Shown in pieces: positions 9,238-19,847 of a stretch of 64,000 nt of DNA (within the stretch, counting starts at the first letter, position 1; each line of letters opens with the position of its first letter). The notes beneath the pieces were generated by a model that saw only the letters and a program-made list of their open reading frames with translations, was not told the origin of the DNA and made no database searches. Both the position numbers and the translations under genes were made by a program. This DNA is from Thelonectria olida (lineage: Eukaryota > Ascomycota > Sordariomycetes > Hypocreales > Nectriaceae), in the NCBI GenBank assembly GCA_020736575.1, contig JAGPYM010000017.1, positions 1-64,000 of the forward strand, given 5' to 3'.

Positions 9238-12200
9238 TGTTGGGCAAAGAACGAGTATGAGAAACTGATGTGAAGGCCGACTGGAATTACAAAGCGAATT
9301 GGGTCTTTCTTGGACAAAGAAGAGTCAGACGTTGCTTATATGATCAGTCACGTTACTGCAATGACGCAAACGCATACAATCCGAAATCGGAAGATTGGAT
9401 GCATCCTGGTCGTCTGATACCCGGACGAGCCGAGAGATATTGGGCGTTCCTCCGAGGTGAGATGGCTGACAAACAGGTCGTTGGGTGGTTATTTCCGAGA
9501 TATGACGAGGGTACGCCTTTCGAAAACCTGTCTCATGGCACGGGTTGCTTTCCAGGCCACAGACGTGTGACTTTTCGTTCCATCACACAATGTCACCTCC
9601 CTCGAGTGGGTCGTAGATACAAAAGGTGCTCCTCGGTGACCATCCAAGGCGGTCTTGGGCTCTTGGTTGGATGCGGCGAGATTGAGCACACCCACAGATA
9701 TCCGACGTTTCCGCAAGAAAGGGGCGCAATGTCCACACATTCCCGAGGGAGCCATATTCTGCAATTCGCAAAGTATTTCTCGGGATTCTGAAAGTCCGAA
9801 TCGCTTCAAGGCCGTGAGTGCAGCTGGACTGTGGACTGGTTGAATGGCCTTCTCATCAACACGGCGGTCGGAATCATCACCTTTTATATCTGATACGCCC
9901 GGAGACTTACGTGAGTAATGTTTCAAGACCCCTTTAAAGGATTTACCATGTATCCTAGGTTCAGTTTCAATGCTTCCTGTCTGGCGGTTAGTATTCAGCC
10001 GCAAGTCATCTTGATACCTGCATTTGGGTCCTGGATGCTACTCTATACGAGCGAGAGGTTGAAATAAGCTTTATTGCTTCGCCACGATCTCATAAACTTT
10101 GTATTGATGCTCATCGGCACTTCGTTCGGGTGTACGCGTAATCACATGAGTCGTCGACCAGTGCCGTGGCCTCGGGCCAGACACAACATGTTCCTCGCAT
10201 GAGGGACCAATACGTGAACAAGGTCTTGGTCCTCCTTGTCTTAGTACTTGTAACGTGTCAACTTGAACATGGTGTCGATCTTCTTCAGGGGAATGTCTGA
10301 TGCCAAGCGAATTATGCCAGTCGAGTGCCAATCCGGGGCCTTGCGACATGGCACTTGAACTGGTTACTTGCATAACTAGGCCCTTCAGCGCCGGCATAGT
10401 CCAGTAGAAGGAGGAAACCAGTCTGGTACAAACGTACATCCTGTGGCTGGTGTACAGACCGATACATGTCCCCGCACACGTGCTCTGATGGGTGTGGCAT
10501 CACAGCCTCAACAACATGGCCCGTCTCCATTCAATCATGGCAACTTCTAAACCGAGAGCTTCTGGCTGAGTTTCTTCTCCTAGAAAAAGGAACATTTGAG
10601 GAGATGTTGAAAATTTAAAAGTTCTGTTGCCATTTCCAGCTGCTTTCTCGCCTTATGAGCTATTACACTATAAACAATCCACTCCCTGCCAAACCAGTCT
10701 CTTACAACTTCTTATGGCCTTAGAGCAAATGAGTTTATTAGTTATTAAGTATTCCTAAGCATACTATGCCTTCCAACATATCCTCAAACTCAATGCAACA
10801 GCAAGCAGAAATACAAATAATAGAGTATATTTACCGAAAAGCTCAAACAAGCATTCGGGGCCGATAATTATAGGCATAAGAGAGCGCGTAGACTCAGATG
10901 CTTAGGAAGAACACAAAGCTCACCGAATTTAATAGAAGTTATCTCCTCTCCTAACAAGAGTCCAACCATGTTGAGGGAACAGGAATGTGGAAACCCCGAC
11001 ACAAGCCAAGTTGAATGGTTTTTATCTGAAGGGCCAAGATGGCTGCAATAGTCGCAAGACCGGCCAAGCGCGTCCCGCGTAAATACCAAGCCAGAGAAGC
11101 CAGTCACAAGCTGCTAGTGATTGGGGACACCCACAGTTCAGAGTGAGGAACGAAAGGCATCTGGATCACTACCAGACAGATGGGTTGTTCCCGGACCAAA
11201 TACAAGGAGGTAGTAAAAGAGTATTAAGAAAGTGTAATATTTCTCTCTTTTAACATTTTCTCTTACTTTAAGACTTTCCCTCTTTTAAGACTTTCCCTCC
11301 CTTAATTTGATATGAGTTGTTTTAATAGCAGCCACTTATATACTATAATACTATGTGCTACCCAAGACAGCTAAAATGGCACACTTTATATAATTCCATC
11401 TTTGGCGCTTAAACTGCGTTTGGGGCAAATTGATTAATAACAGTACAAAACTACTTCTTACTCTCGGAATTCATAATGCCATTTGTCGAGAAGACTACAA
11501 ATAACTTCATGTTACGACTACCTCCCTACTTAACGCAAACTGTCCACAGGAACTTTCTGTAGACTGCCATAACCCTTATGTGCTTGAGTCTTTGCCATTC
11601 ACTCCAAGACAGTCCGTGGTACAGCGCTAAGCCCCAGCCTGCAGCTTGCATCCCAACACATGGAAGCTTGCCAGAACACATTGCGCAGTCCATCCTACCG
11701 CTGACCCGGTTCTTCACTGCTCGCAGGAGACGCTCCACAGTCATGTGCATTGCATACTTGCAGTGACGTCTTTTTGCATAGCACCGGGGCGGTGAACGAG
11801 CTATGATCTCTTGAATTGTCCTGATATCTGAGCCGAAGCAGCGGCAGGCAACCACATGCAGGACCTATCTCACCCTCTTCTTATGGTGCTTAGATGAATA
11901 AGTGAATTCGTAATGAGGGGAAATGATGGTCACATATATGCGGCCTGGCGGGGCGTGTCTCAAGGTCCTCTCGGCGATACCAACTACCAGGAGGTGGCCG
12001 CAATTTTAGCCGACCAGTCCATCGGTAGACTACGGCAGATGGATTGCAAATGAGACCATCGTTCGATTCTGTAGCAGTCCCGGCCTAATCTGCAGAGCGT
12101 ACAGGTGCATGACGCTTTCTATTAATACGTACGTCGCCCAAACCGGCCGGCTGCAGAAGAGGGTTCGCTCTCTGACACTCAAACGCCGTCTCTTGTTCCA

Positions 12201-12643
12201 TTCGATCTCCTGCATATCTAGATCTTTCCTCGTCGCGGCTAAGGGCCTCGTCTCGTTGGTCACGGGGGATACCACAACTGCAGTTAGCTGCTGCAAGCCT
12301 GCATGGGAGTGACCACGTCACAAACACCATCCTCGGCTTCGTTCCCCCGCTCGACTGCTTACGGGCTTATCTCAATCCGCCGACATCACGCCACGTGTTC
12401 CCAAGCGGCGGCTTCTTCGGGTCATGGGAGAAACGCCCGACGGTTCCCTCGCAGCGGTATTGCGCTCCACTTTTGCTGTTGGTTGCTAGTGCAAACATGA
12501 GGCGTGGATGATGTTCTCTTGACGAAAGCGAGGATATGGATTGCCCAGTCTCGCCCGTTCGTTTCCTGCTTTGATGTTCTCTCGGACATGCTTCTTCTCT
12601 TTCATGTCGACTCAGGTTTGAAATACCCAATTGATCGAGTCCA
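9238..12643. other. 3.4 kb divergent intergenic region between methyltransferase and P450
   Basis: No convincing gene. Open frames up to 173 codons exist on both strands around 9270-10000 and 11526-11855, but they overlap each other, have no domain signature and no splice continuation. A short duplicated TTAAGACTTTCCCTC motif lies at about 11269-11303. The stretch probably includes both divergent promoters plus transposon remnants. Confidence 0.5.
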
Positions 12644-14338
12644 ATGGCCATCACCATCAGCGGCGAGGCCTTCGGCGTGCTCATTGCAGCAGTACGAACC
12701 CACTCTACCCGTCGACGGATCATTGCTAACGACATCTCTTGCAGATAGCCGCACTTGGTGTCGGAAAGGCGCTATACAACGTCTTCCTCCACCCGTTGCG
12801 CTCGTTCCCCGGCCCCCTCATCTGTCGGGCGACTCCATTCTATCGCCACTACAAGTTTCTAAAGGGCAGCCTCCTGTACGATCTCAAAGATCTGCACGAC
12901 AAGTATGGCCCCGTTGTGCGCGTCCGGCCCGACGAGCTATCCTTCATCAGCCCCCAGGCTTGGGCCGACATCTACTTGGCTCAGGACAGTCCCAATGGCC
13001 CTGTAGAGCTGGCGAGATATGACCGCTTCTACCAGTTCGCTGGGCCTGGTGCTCCAGAGACGATTGTGTCTTTGGACAAGAACTACCATGCTCACCTCAA
13101 GCGCGTGCTGTCCCCGGCCTTTTCCGACCGCTCTTTGCGCTTACAGGAGCCCATGATGCAAGAATACGTGAGCCTTCTCATTCAGAGACTCCACGAACAG
13201 TCCAAGAATGGAGAGCAAGCTGTGAATCTGCGCAATTGGTACAACTACCTCACGTTTGACATTATCGGCAACCTTGGCTTCGGATCTGACTTTGCCGGTT
13301 TGAAGAACGCGGTCCTGCATCCGTGGGTCAAGGCCGTGACGCAAAACATAAGGGAATTTTCCTTCCTGCAGGTGCTCATGTACTTGGGATGCCAGCGGAT
13401 TGTGCACATACTCGCAAACAGTTCCCTCCTAAAGGGAAAGCTCCTGCATGAGAACCTGACAAGAGAGAAGCTCGACGCTCGTTTAGCGCAGTACAAAGAA
13501 AGACCAGACCTTCTCGAGCCGCTCATTCAGCTCAAGGATCCTGTAATAGTATGTCAACCTCGCCATATCCCCGGATGATAAACTAATACGTTTCAGACTC
13601 ATGACCAGCTCTTGGCAAATGCAACGCAGTTGATTACAGCTGGCTCTGAAAGCTCGTCAACTCTACTGACTGCCACGACTTCTCTGCTGGGCGACAACCC
13701 CGAGGCGATGCGAAAGCTAGCCGAAGAGGTTCGATCCACGTTCCAAAGCGAGGAAGAAATCACATTGACAGCCGTCAACAATCTGCCGTATCTCTCTGCA
13801 TGCTTGTACGAGACTCTTCGCCGCTTCCCTGCCGTTCCTCCCAGCCTGCCAAGAGTCACTCCTCCTACCGGAGCTATTATTTGCGGACATGAAATTCCTC
13901 CCAAGGTAAGAAGCCAAAGGCTCTTTTGATAATAGGGATGCTAATAAGACAGACGGTCGTCTCGCTCGCTCAATGGGCTGCGTACAACACTGATGAGCAC
14001 TGGACCGATCCCTTTGGGTACCACCCTGAACGGTTCCTAAGGGACGAAAAGTTCGCCAATGATCGCTTCGACGCTCACCAACCCTTTGGTCTTGGCTATG
14101 GCAGTTGTCCCGGACGCAAGTGAGTACCTCTTCTCCGTCATTCGCTGAATCCCGACTCACAAAAATCAGTTTGGCTTGGGCAGAGACTCGTCTGGCGTTG
14201 ACGAGAGTCGTGTACAATTTTGATATTGAAAGTGCACCAGTCAGCAAGGGATGGGTTGCACGGCAGAAGGCGTATTTGCTATGGGACAAGGAGGACTTTT
14301 GGGCACATCTGAAGCCTGTTCGTAAGCCAAGAGCCTAA
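12644..14338 (+). CDS. cytochrome P450 monooxygenase (isotrichodermin C-15 hydroxylase-like)
   Basis: Five exons: 12644-12691, 12745-13548, 13597-13905, 13953-14119, 14170-14338, joined in frame to 498 residues. The ATG at 12644 gives a short hydrophobic N-terminal anchor (MAITISGEAFGVLIAA then IAALGVGKALYN), typical of a microsomal P450. Proline-rich hinge FPGP follows. I-helix AGSESS lies at 299-304, K-helix ETLR at 356-359, and heme loop FGLGYGSCPGR at 432-442 with axial Cys439. All introns are 47-53 nt with GT..AG ends; the second has a clear CTAAT branch site. Overall it resembles the large fungal family annotated as isotrichodermin C-15 hydroxylases, which oxidise terpenoids among other substrates. 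It is convergent with the terpene synthase next door, which supports a role in oxidising its product. Exact reaction unknown. Confidence 0.92.
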
Positions 14339-14828
14339 ATTTGCCATTTCTTAATGGTCGTAGTCACGGAGATCAGCATAGGGACGCAGGCCTCCCACAA
14401 GTCGGATAAAGTAGGAATGATAGCCAACAGCATGAGAAACTTGACTTACTCGTACATGAATTTTTATGGAGCATTCAACTAGCCAAGTTTTCAACTTCTT
14501 CAATGTAACGCTAGAAGACGAGGATGGACTTGTCAGCTGGGCTAACCCTTGAAGGTTCCATTGGGCGTCAACGTGTACATCAGGGGTCGACTCCCTGTCA
14601 AGGGTCAACCTGTCAATGGTACAAGTGCTCCATATATGATATCATTGCAATGTTTCTCAACTTCGTTTCTTCACAGTTGGAAACAAGTAGTAAAGACAGG
14701 AGTTGTGTAATTGAAATTATCTCCTCAGGGGCGCGTGCAATCATGATTCGTAACAAACTATTCCTCCAATGATATCAAACGACCGGGTAAACCATAATCA
14801 CTATGCAAACTCGAAACAGTAAACAGAC
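14339..14828. other. convergent 3' intergenic, P450/terpene synthase
   Basis: 490 bp between two convergent stop codons. It should hold both 3' untranslated regions; nothing else seen. Confidence 0.6.
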
Positions 14829-15770
14829 TCAATCCTTCTTCACATACCTGCCCCCACGCATGACCTCGAGCCACATGATGCTGCCTGCATGGACATTCTC
14901 CATGCCTTTGGCAAGCAGAGGGCTGAACTTGGCAACCTCGTCAAGCTCAACCCCGAGCTTCTCCTCGTACTCGTGGAAGATTTCACATGACTTTTCGATG
15001 GCTTCCGAGATAGTAATGGGCGTTGGCGAGGCGCGCTGGATGATCATGGCAATGTGCGAGTACTCGCACACCTGGGCGTGGTCGGCGTTCATCTTGTACA
15101 AGTCGAGCACAATGCCCATGGTGATGCCGCAGTAGGCAAACACGCGTCGCAGCGTGGCGGGTGCGCGCTTGTTGAACTCGAGGAACTCCTCCGTCAGCTC
15201 AGGCATGGCAAAGGCCATGACGAGGTACATCATGCCCATGGCCGCGTTGGTCTGGCGGTAGAGCAGGTATTCGTCGACCGACACGGGTCGTTGCTCGGCT
15301 TCGATGAGTCGCAGGGCAACGGTGCAGTCCACCCACTTGTCCATCTCGAGCTTGACGAGGTCAAGAGCCTCTGGAGACCAGTCCTCGTGGGTGAACATGC
15401 GGTGCATAAAGTCGAGCCCCTGGTGCCCCTGAGAAGCGCCGGCAACTCGGGCCTGCAAGGTGTCGAGCAGACGACGAATCTCTGCCATGTCGGTGGTGTT
15501 GTCGATGAGGTCGTCGATGAAAACCCAGGCAGAGTAAAAGTCGGCAATGACCTTGACCCTGTCCGTGTTTCCGCCGGGATAGACCCAGCTGGAATAGAGG
15601 CCACCGCAGGCGGCAAAGGCGCCGTTGTGGGAGACAATCTCGTTCTCAGAGACTTCCCTCAATGACTTGTCACAGCTCTTCTTGGAGTAGGCAAAGATTT
15701 CCTTTGTGCGGGGATGGCTCCAGCTGTCAAAGCGAGAGGCCAGCACGGGGACTGTGTAAGAGGCAGCCAT
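14829..15770 (-). CDS. class I terpene synthase with atypical NSE motif
   Basis: Single-exon 313-residue protein, ATG at 15770-15768, the usual size of a stand-alone microbial sesqui- or monoterpene cyclase. Aspartate-rich metal motif DDLID lies at 86-90. The candidate diphosphate sensor is Arg172 in EYLLYRQTN. The second metal motif, normally NDLYSxxKE or similar, reads LDLYKMNAD at 222-230. Asn is replaced by Leu, Ser by Lys, and Glu by Asp, while the central DLY is kept. The C-terminal Arg-Tyr pair is present in MRGGRY at 304-309. The fold and role are well supported. The changed NSE triad may alter metal binding, or the enzyme may use an unusual substrate. Neighbours are an Erg6-like methyltransferase, a P450 and a LaeA-like methyltransferase. 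Product cannot be predicted. Confidence 0.9.
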   Translation of the reverse strand: MAASYTVPVLASRFDSWSHPRTKEIFAYSKKSCDKSLREVSENEIVSHNGAFAACGGLYSSWVYPGGNTDRVKVIADFYSAWVFIDDLIDNTTDMAEIRRLLDTLQARVAGASQGHQGLDFMHRMFTHEDWSPEALDLVKLEMDKWVDCTVALRLIEAEQRPVSVDEYLLYRQTNAAMGMMYLVMAFAMPELTEEFLEFNKRAPATLRRVFAYCGITMGIVLDLYKMNADHAQVCEYSHIAMIIQRASPTPITISEAIEKSCEIFHEYEEKLGVELDEVAKFSPLLAKGMENVHAGSIMWLEVMRGGRYVKKD

Positions 15771-17856
15771 GATGATGTTGGAGTTGATTTTGCTCTGAGG
15801 AGTTTGACAGGAGAAACTCTGAATGAATCTGTTATGGAATCCGCTCTTTCGCCGAGTCTCTGCACACCTTTATCCTTTTATCCCCTTCCTGTAGTTTAAT
15901 CACGCAAGGCCGTCGAGAGGTCTCCTGGCCGGCATGGCCTCTGTTGGGCGAGCAGTCATAGACGATGCATGTATAGCTCCGACGCTAACAAACGAGGATG
16001 ATCAGGATCAGGGAACGGAGCACCAAGATGATGGTTGACTCCATTTTAGCACCAACAGCGTTGCAACCACGGACCCAACGTGTTCGACCGTGACTTGCTC
16101 GGGCCTGCCTCTTGCGCAATGGAGTCGCGAAGCTTTCGGGGATCAAGGGTATTATTGCCTAGGGTCGTGATAAGAACAGAACTCCAACCTTGGCGGATAG
16201 ATCCGTTGGTTGAACCCGGGGGCTATGACCTTGTCGTTTGACCACTGCCACGATCCATGATGGTGTTGACGACAGCGCCAATGGAAACCCGAGGCGGACG
16301 TGCGCGAGGGACTCGGACCCATTGTCAACCAACATGCGTATGTATGTATCAGATGGTTCCATTGTCGCCGACTGTTTGCCACGGTGCCACGCTGTCACAC
16401 AGGTTCGGGTGGATGAACCAACCTTTTTCCCCCGCGTTTTACCAATCAATCCCTACGCTCTCCTGGGACCTGGAACCTCCACGGACCACAGGTTCCAGAA
16501 TGCGGCAATGCCAGGAGGGAGCCCACTCAAGCCTGGACTTTTTTGTCAAATTGCTTTTTGCAGCGCATCCACCGTGTTCCGGAGTATCCGTTCCGTTCCC
16601 GAGTGTCGGGTACTGTACCTATTCGCAATGGCAGAAAGACGAGGCTCGGACGGGGTCACGGTAACCAGCTTCACCGACACTAGAGGAACAACATCATGTC
16701 AGCAACTCCGAAAGCCTGCATTGGTCGGGAAGCTACTACGAATACGGATGATATGTACTAAACCGACTTAGCCTTGGGCCTTTGTACAGTACACGGCCCT
16801 ATCGTCGTTTCCCCTCACTTGGCTCACCCACCGCCTCCTCACCCGTCCCCCTCAAGCCCTCCGTTTCTGCGCTGCACCCCCTTGCCTTTGCCCCTCCTCC
16901 GTAGGCACACGGAAGTACAGAGATTGAAAGGGAATGGGGCCAAAGCTTGTCCGCGAAGGCGGCAGAGTTGGTGGTGGCACAAGGCGGTGCCATTTTTCCG
17001 TCGTTGCTGACAAGTCAGATCAGTTTCCCATGCGTCATAACTAATTTACCGTGTCCCCGGTAGCATCATTCATGAACAAGGGCCTAGTCAATTGAACCAA
17101 GGCCGTGGCCGTGGGATTCCCGACATTGTGGAACGGGATGGGAGGAGACATCGACACAGATGATATGAAAGCCCCTCTACCTGACCCTGAATTCAAGACT
17201 GTCCGTTTTCATCCCTTTTCCCAATTGTGGCTTGCTTCTTCTTCCGTTTCTCTTGACGCCTCTTTCGCAATTTCCGTGCCGAAAAAAAGCTAATCCAAGG
17301 TCTTTTCCTCGGTCTCGACGACCTGTCAAGTCATGTCGATCTCGGAAAAGGATGAATTAATTTTCCTTGGAGCCGCTTAATTCATGCGCCCAAAGAAGCC
17401 GGTCGCGCCAGGGACGATTCCAATGGCTGCATGTGCCCTTTTGCGCCTTTGACGGCACTTTTTTTTTTTTTTTTTTTTTTTTTTTTCCCTTGTGCATCAA
17501 GTCGCATGATTGTCGTCTTCTGCTCCCTGGCCCAGTGAGGTCGCGCAGAGGATAGATCCGATGGAGAGTCGACAGCACCGCGACGGAAGCCCGCGCAGCC
17601 GTGGCGACGGCGACGAGGACATGAAGACGATACAGAATGTCGACAAGAACGTCAGCAGCAGCATGCAAAACGACACCAGCAACAGCAACAGCAACAGCAA
17701 CGAAAATGGCAAAGAGTACGAATTCACCTTTGACTGCTCAGTAGCAAAGGTCGGCGGGCAGAGCAGCAGTTTTATCGAGCCGGATGTAGGGCGCAATCAC
17801 TCATTTCCCCTCATTCAGCTTCAGACGCAAAATGCTGACCCAGACAGCTCTCGACC
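15771..17856. other. divergent promoter region, terpene synthase / LaeA-like gene
   Basis: About 2.1 kb with no gene supported. It contains a run of 28 T at 17459-17486. The part 17561-17785 could be an upstream coding exon of the next gene: an open 75-codon stretch with ATG at 17561, ending at a possible but weak GTAGGG donor, and joining in phase to an acceptor at 17847. It includes a low-complexity Asn/Ser run. I treat it as optional. Confidence 0.5.
17459..17486. repeat. 28-nt poly-T tract
   Basis: Uninterrupted run of T in the promoter region of the LaeA-like gene. Poly(dA:dT) tracts often exclude nucleosomes in fungal promoters; that role here is inference. Confidence 0.85.
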
Positions 17857-19026
17857 ATGTCAGCGTCTTCCATTGGAGAGGCCTCGTCGTCATCATCGAA
17901 TATTAACTGGAATGATGACAGGAACGATTCGGCTTCCCTCTCAGACAGCGTCCAGACGTTTCCCAAGGAGTTCGGCCGCACCTATCACGCATATCGAGCC
18001 GGTTGTAAGAACTTCCCCTCATTTTGGCTCCTCGCTGTTGGCTGATCAGGTGCAGCATACGCTTTTCCCAACGACACGCCCGAGCAGGAGCGCCTAGAGC
18101 TGCAGGGCGAGTGCATCAAGATGCTCATGGGCAACAGCTTCTTCTTTGCGCCGCTGTCGCACTCGCGGCCTCCGCGCGCCATTCTCGACGTGGCCACGGG
18201 CACCGGCGACTGGGCCATTCACATGGGCGACATGTTTCCCGACTCGCTGGTCATCGGCACCGACCTGTCGCCGATTCAGCCCGCCGAGGTGCCGCCCAAC
18301 GTGCACTTTTACGTCGAGGATTCGTAAGTGTCTCTCACCGCAGCGAATGATTCATGATTGTAAGTCGCTGCTTTAACGCTCAGCTCCTGACCGCCACTGC
18401 TTCAGCTCCGACCAGTGGGATTTTACAGAACGGTTTGACTATATCCACTCGCGAGCCACCGCCGGCTGCTGGTCCGACTTTGAGACCGAGGTGGTCGAGC
18501 AGGCCTTCAACGCCCTCGAGCCTGGCGGCTGGTTCGAGTCGCAAGAAGTCGACTGCAACGTCTGCAGCGACGACAACACGCTCGATCCCGACGGGCCCGT
18601 GGTTGCGTGGTGCAACGACCTCATTGCCGCGTCCGTCAAACTAAACCGCCCCGCCATTGTGGGCGCCCATCTGAAAGAAATGTTTGAGAGGGTCGGCTTC
18701 GTCGACGTCCAGCAGCACAGGTTCAAAATGCCCATCAACGGATGGCCGAGGGATCCTCATCTCAAGCAAATAGGGTATATGTGGGGGACAAACGTCTTGG
18801 AGGGATTGGCCGCCTTCTCCTACCAGCTGTTCAACAAGGCCTTTGAGCGGACGAGCGCCCAAATCGAGGTGAGTTGCTCGACCATGACAATGGACAAGAC
18901 TCATCATCGCAGGTGTCGCTCATCGATGTTCGACGAGATCTAGTCAACCCGCGCATCCACTGCTACATGCCCGCCTACATCGTCTTTGGAAGGAAGCCAT
19001 ATCCCCACGAAGTCAGGGCTACTTAA
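17857..19026 (+). CDS. LaeA-like SAM-dependent methyltransferase (cluster copy)
   Basis: Four exons: 17857-18004, 18056-18323, 18406-18868, 18913-19026, giving 330 residues. The order of motifs is that of the LaeA-like family common in fungi: FGRTYHAYRAGSYAFPND (N-terminal signature), motif I LDVATGTGDWAIHMGD at about 93-108, IGTDLSPIQP, PNVHFYVED, FDYIHSRATAG, LEPGGWFE and INGWPRDP, then the C-terminal YIVFGRKP. Acceptor choice at 18055 gives the canonical AGSYAFPND; the alternative 6 nt upstream would add residues. Family members include global secondary-metabolism regulators and small-molecule methyltransferases, so location beside a terpene synthase fits either. A 75-codon upstream exon (17561-17785) is possible. 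Stand-alone family assignment is firm; function is not. Confidence 0.88.
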
Positions 19027-19847
19027 GTTGTTATAGTCTGTTACAGTTTGGAAGGTAGATGGAAGACGCTCACGCTCAAGTCATGCTTTCTCATGTCGCT
19101 GACGGTGCGTGCAAAAAGAAAGAGGCAAGAAAAAAGGCCCGCGGGGAAGGCGAAAAGGCATCGGGATTAAGGGCGCCCACGGATTTGCGAACAATGTCTA
19201 CTATCTACAGTCATGACGAAGGCTTTCATCACCACGCAATCTCATCTCTCATCTCACCTCTCACTAGACACTGGGGATTCTGTGAGCTTGCCAGCCCAGG
19301 CGACAGCATGCCAGCCAGACTGGTCACCAACTCGCCTGTATCGTACGTGTCCTCGACGCATCATCAGACAGACTGGTCACAAACAGCAAGAATGAAGCCG
19401 GCATTTCAGGTTGCCGCTCTCGCAACATTCCGGCCCTCCCGGCGCACATTCCAAGTCGTCTCAGCCTCGCCAATCGCCTCGTCACGCCTCCGTCACCCTT
19501 GAACACGGCAACATCGCTATCACATCTCCGTCACATCTCCGAGATTCGATGCTTATTTGGAAGCCTGAGACAGGAAAACGCCGCAAGAGGAAAGGGTTTG
19601 CAATCGCCGTCCGGACTCCGGGCCATGCTCGTGCCGATCGGCGGAGACACGACTCCGACATTCTTCTCAGCATGCATTTTCTAGAATGTTCCATGGAAAA
19701 GCCACCGTGACTCAGCGGCCCTGGATTCTTTTGAGGCTTGGGTGGCTTGCAATGTCTGGGTCAGATCAGGGGCGGCATGTCAGTCAGCCTTATACGATTC
19801 GGATCAATTAATCTTTCATTTACTACACTCACACCAAGCAATCCCCT
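19027..19847. other. intergenic, convergent
   Basis: About 820 bp between the LaeA-like stop and the glycosidase stop. No gene supported. Confidence 0.55.

Noticed and set aside
9270..10004. Overlapping open frames of 173 (+) and 171 (-) codons
   Set aside because: They overlap each other on opposite strands, have no domain signature, splice context or conserved composition.
13639..13656. P450 I-helix AGSESS as an aberrant oxygen-activation motif
   Set aside because: It fits the general (A/G)Gx(D/E)(T/S)(T/S) consensus, so nothing unusual.
12644..15770. Trichothecene cluster
   Set aside because: The P450 resembles isotrichodermin C-15 hydroxylases only as a broad family, and the terpene synthase lacks trichodiene synthase features; no other TRI genes are present.
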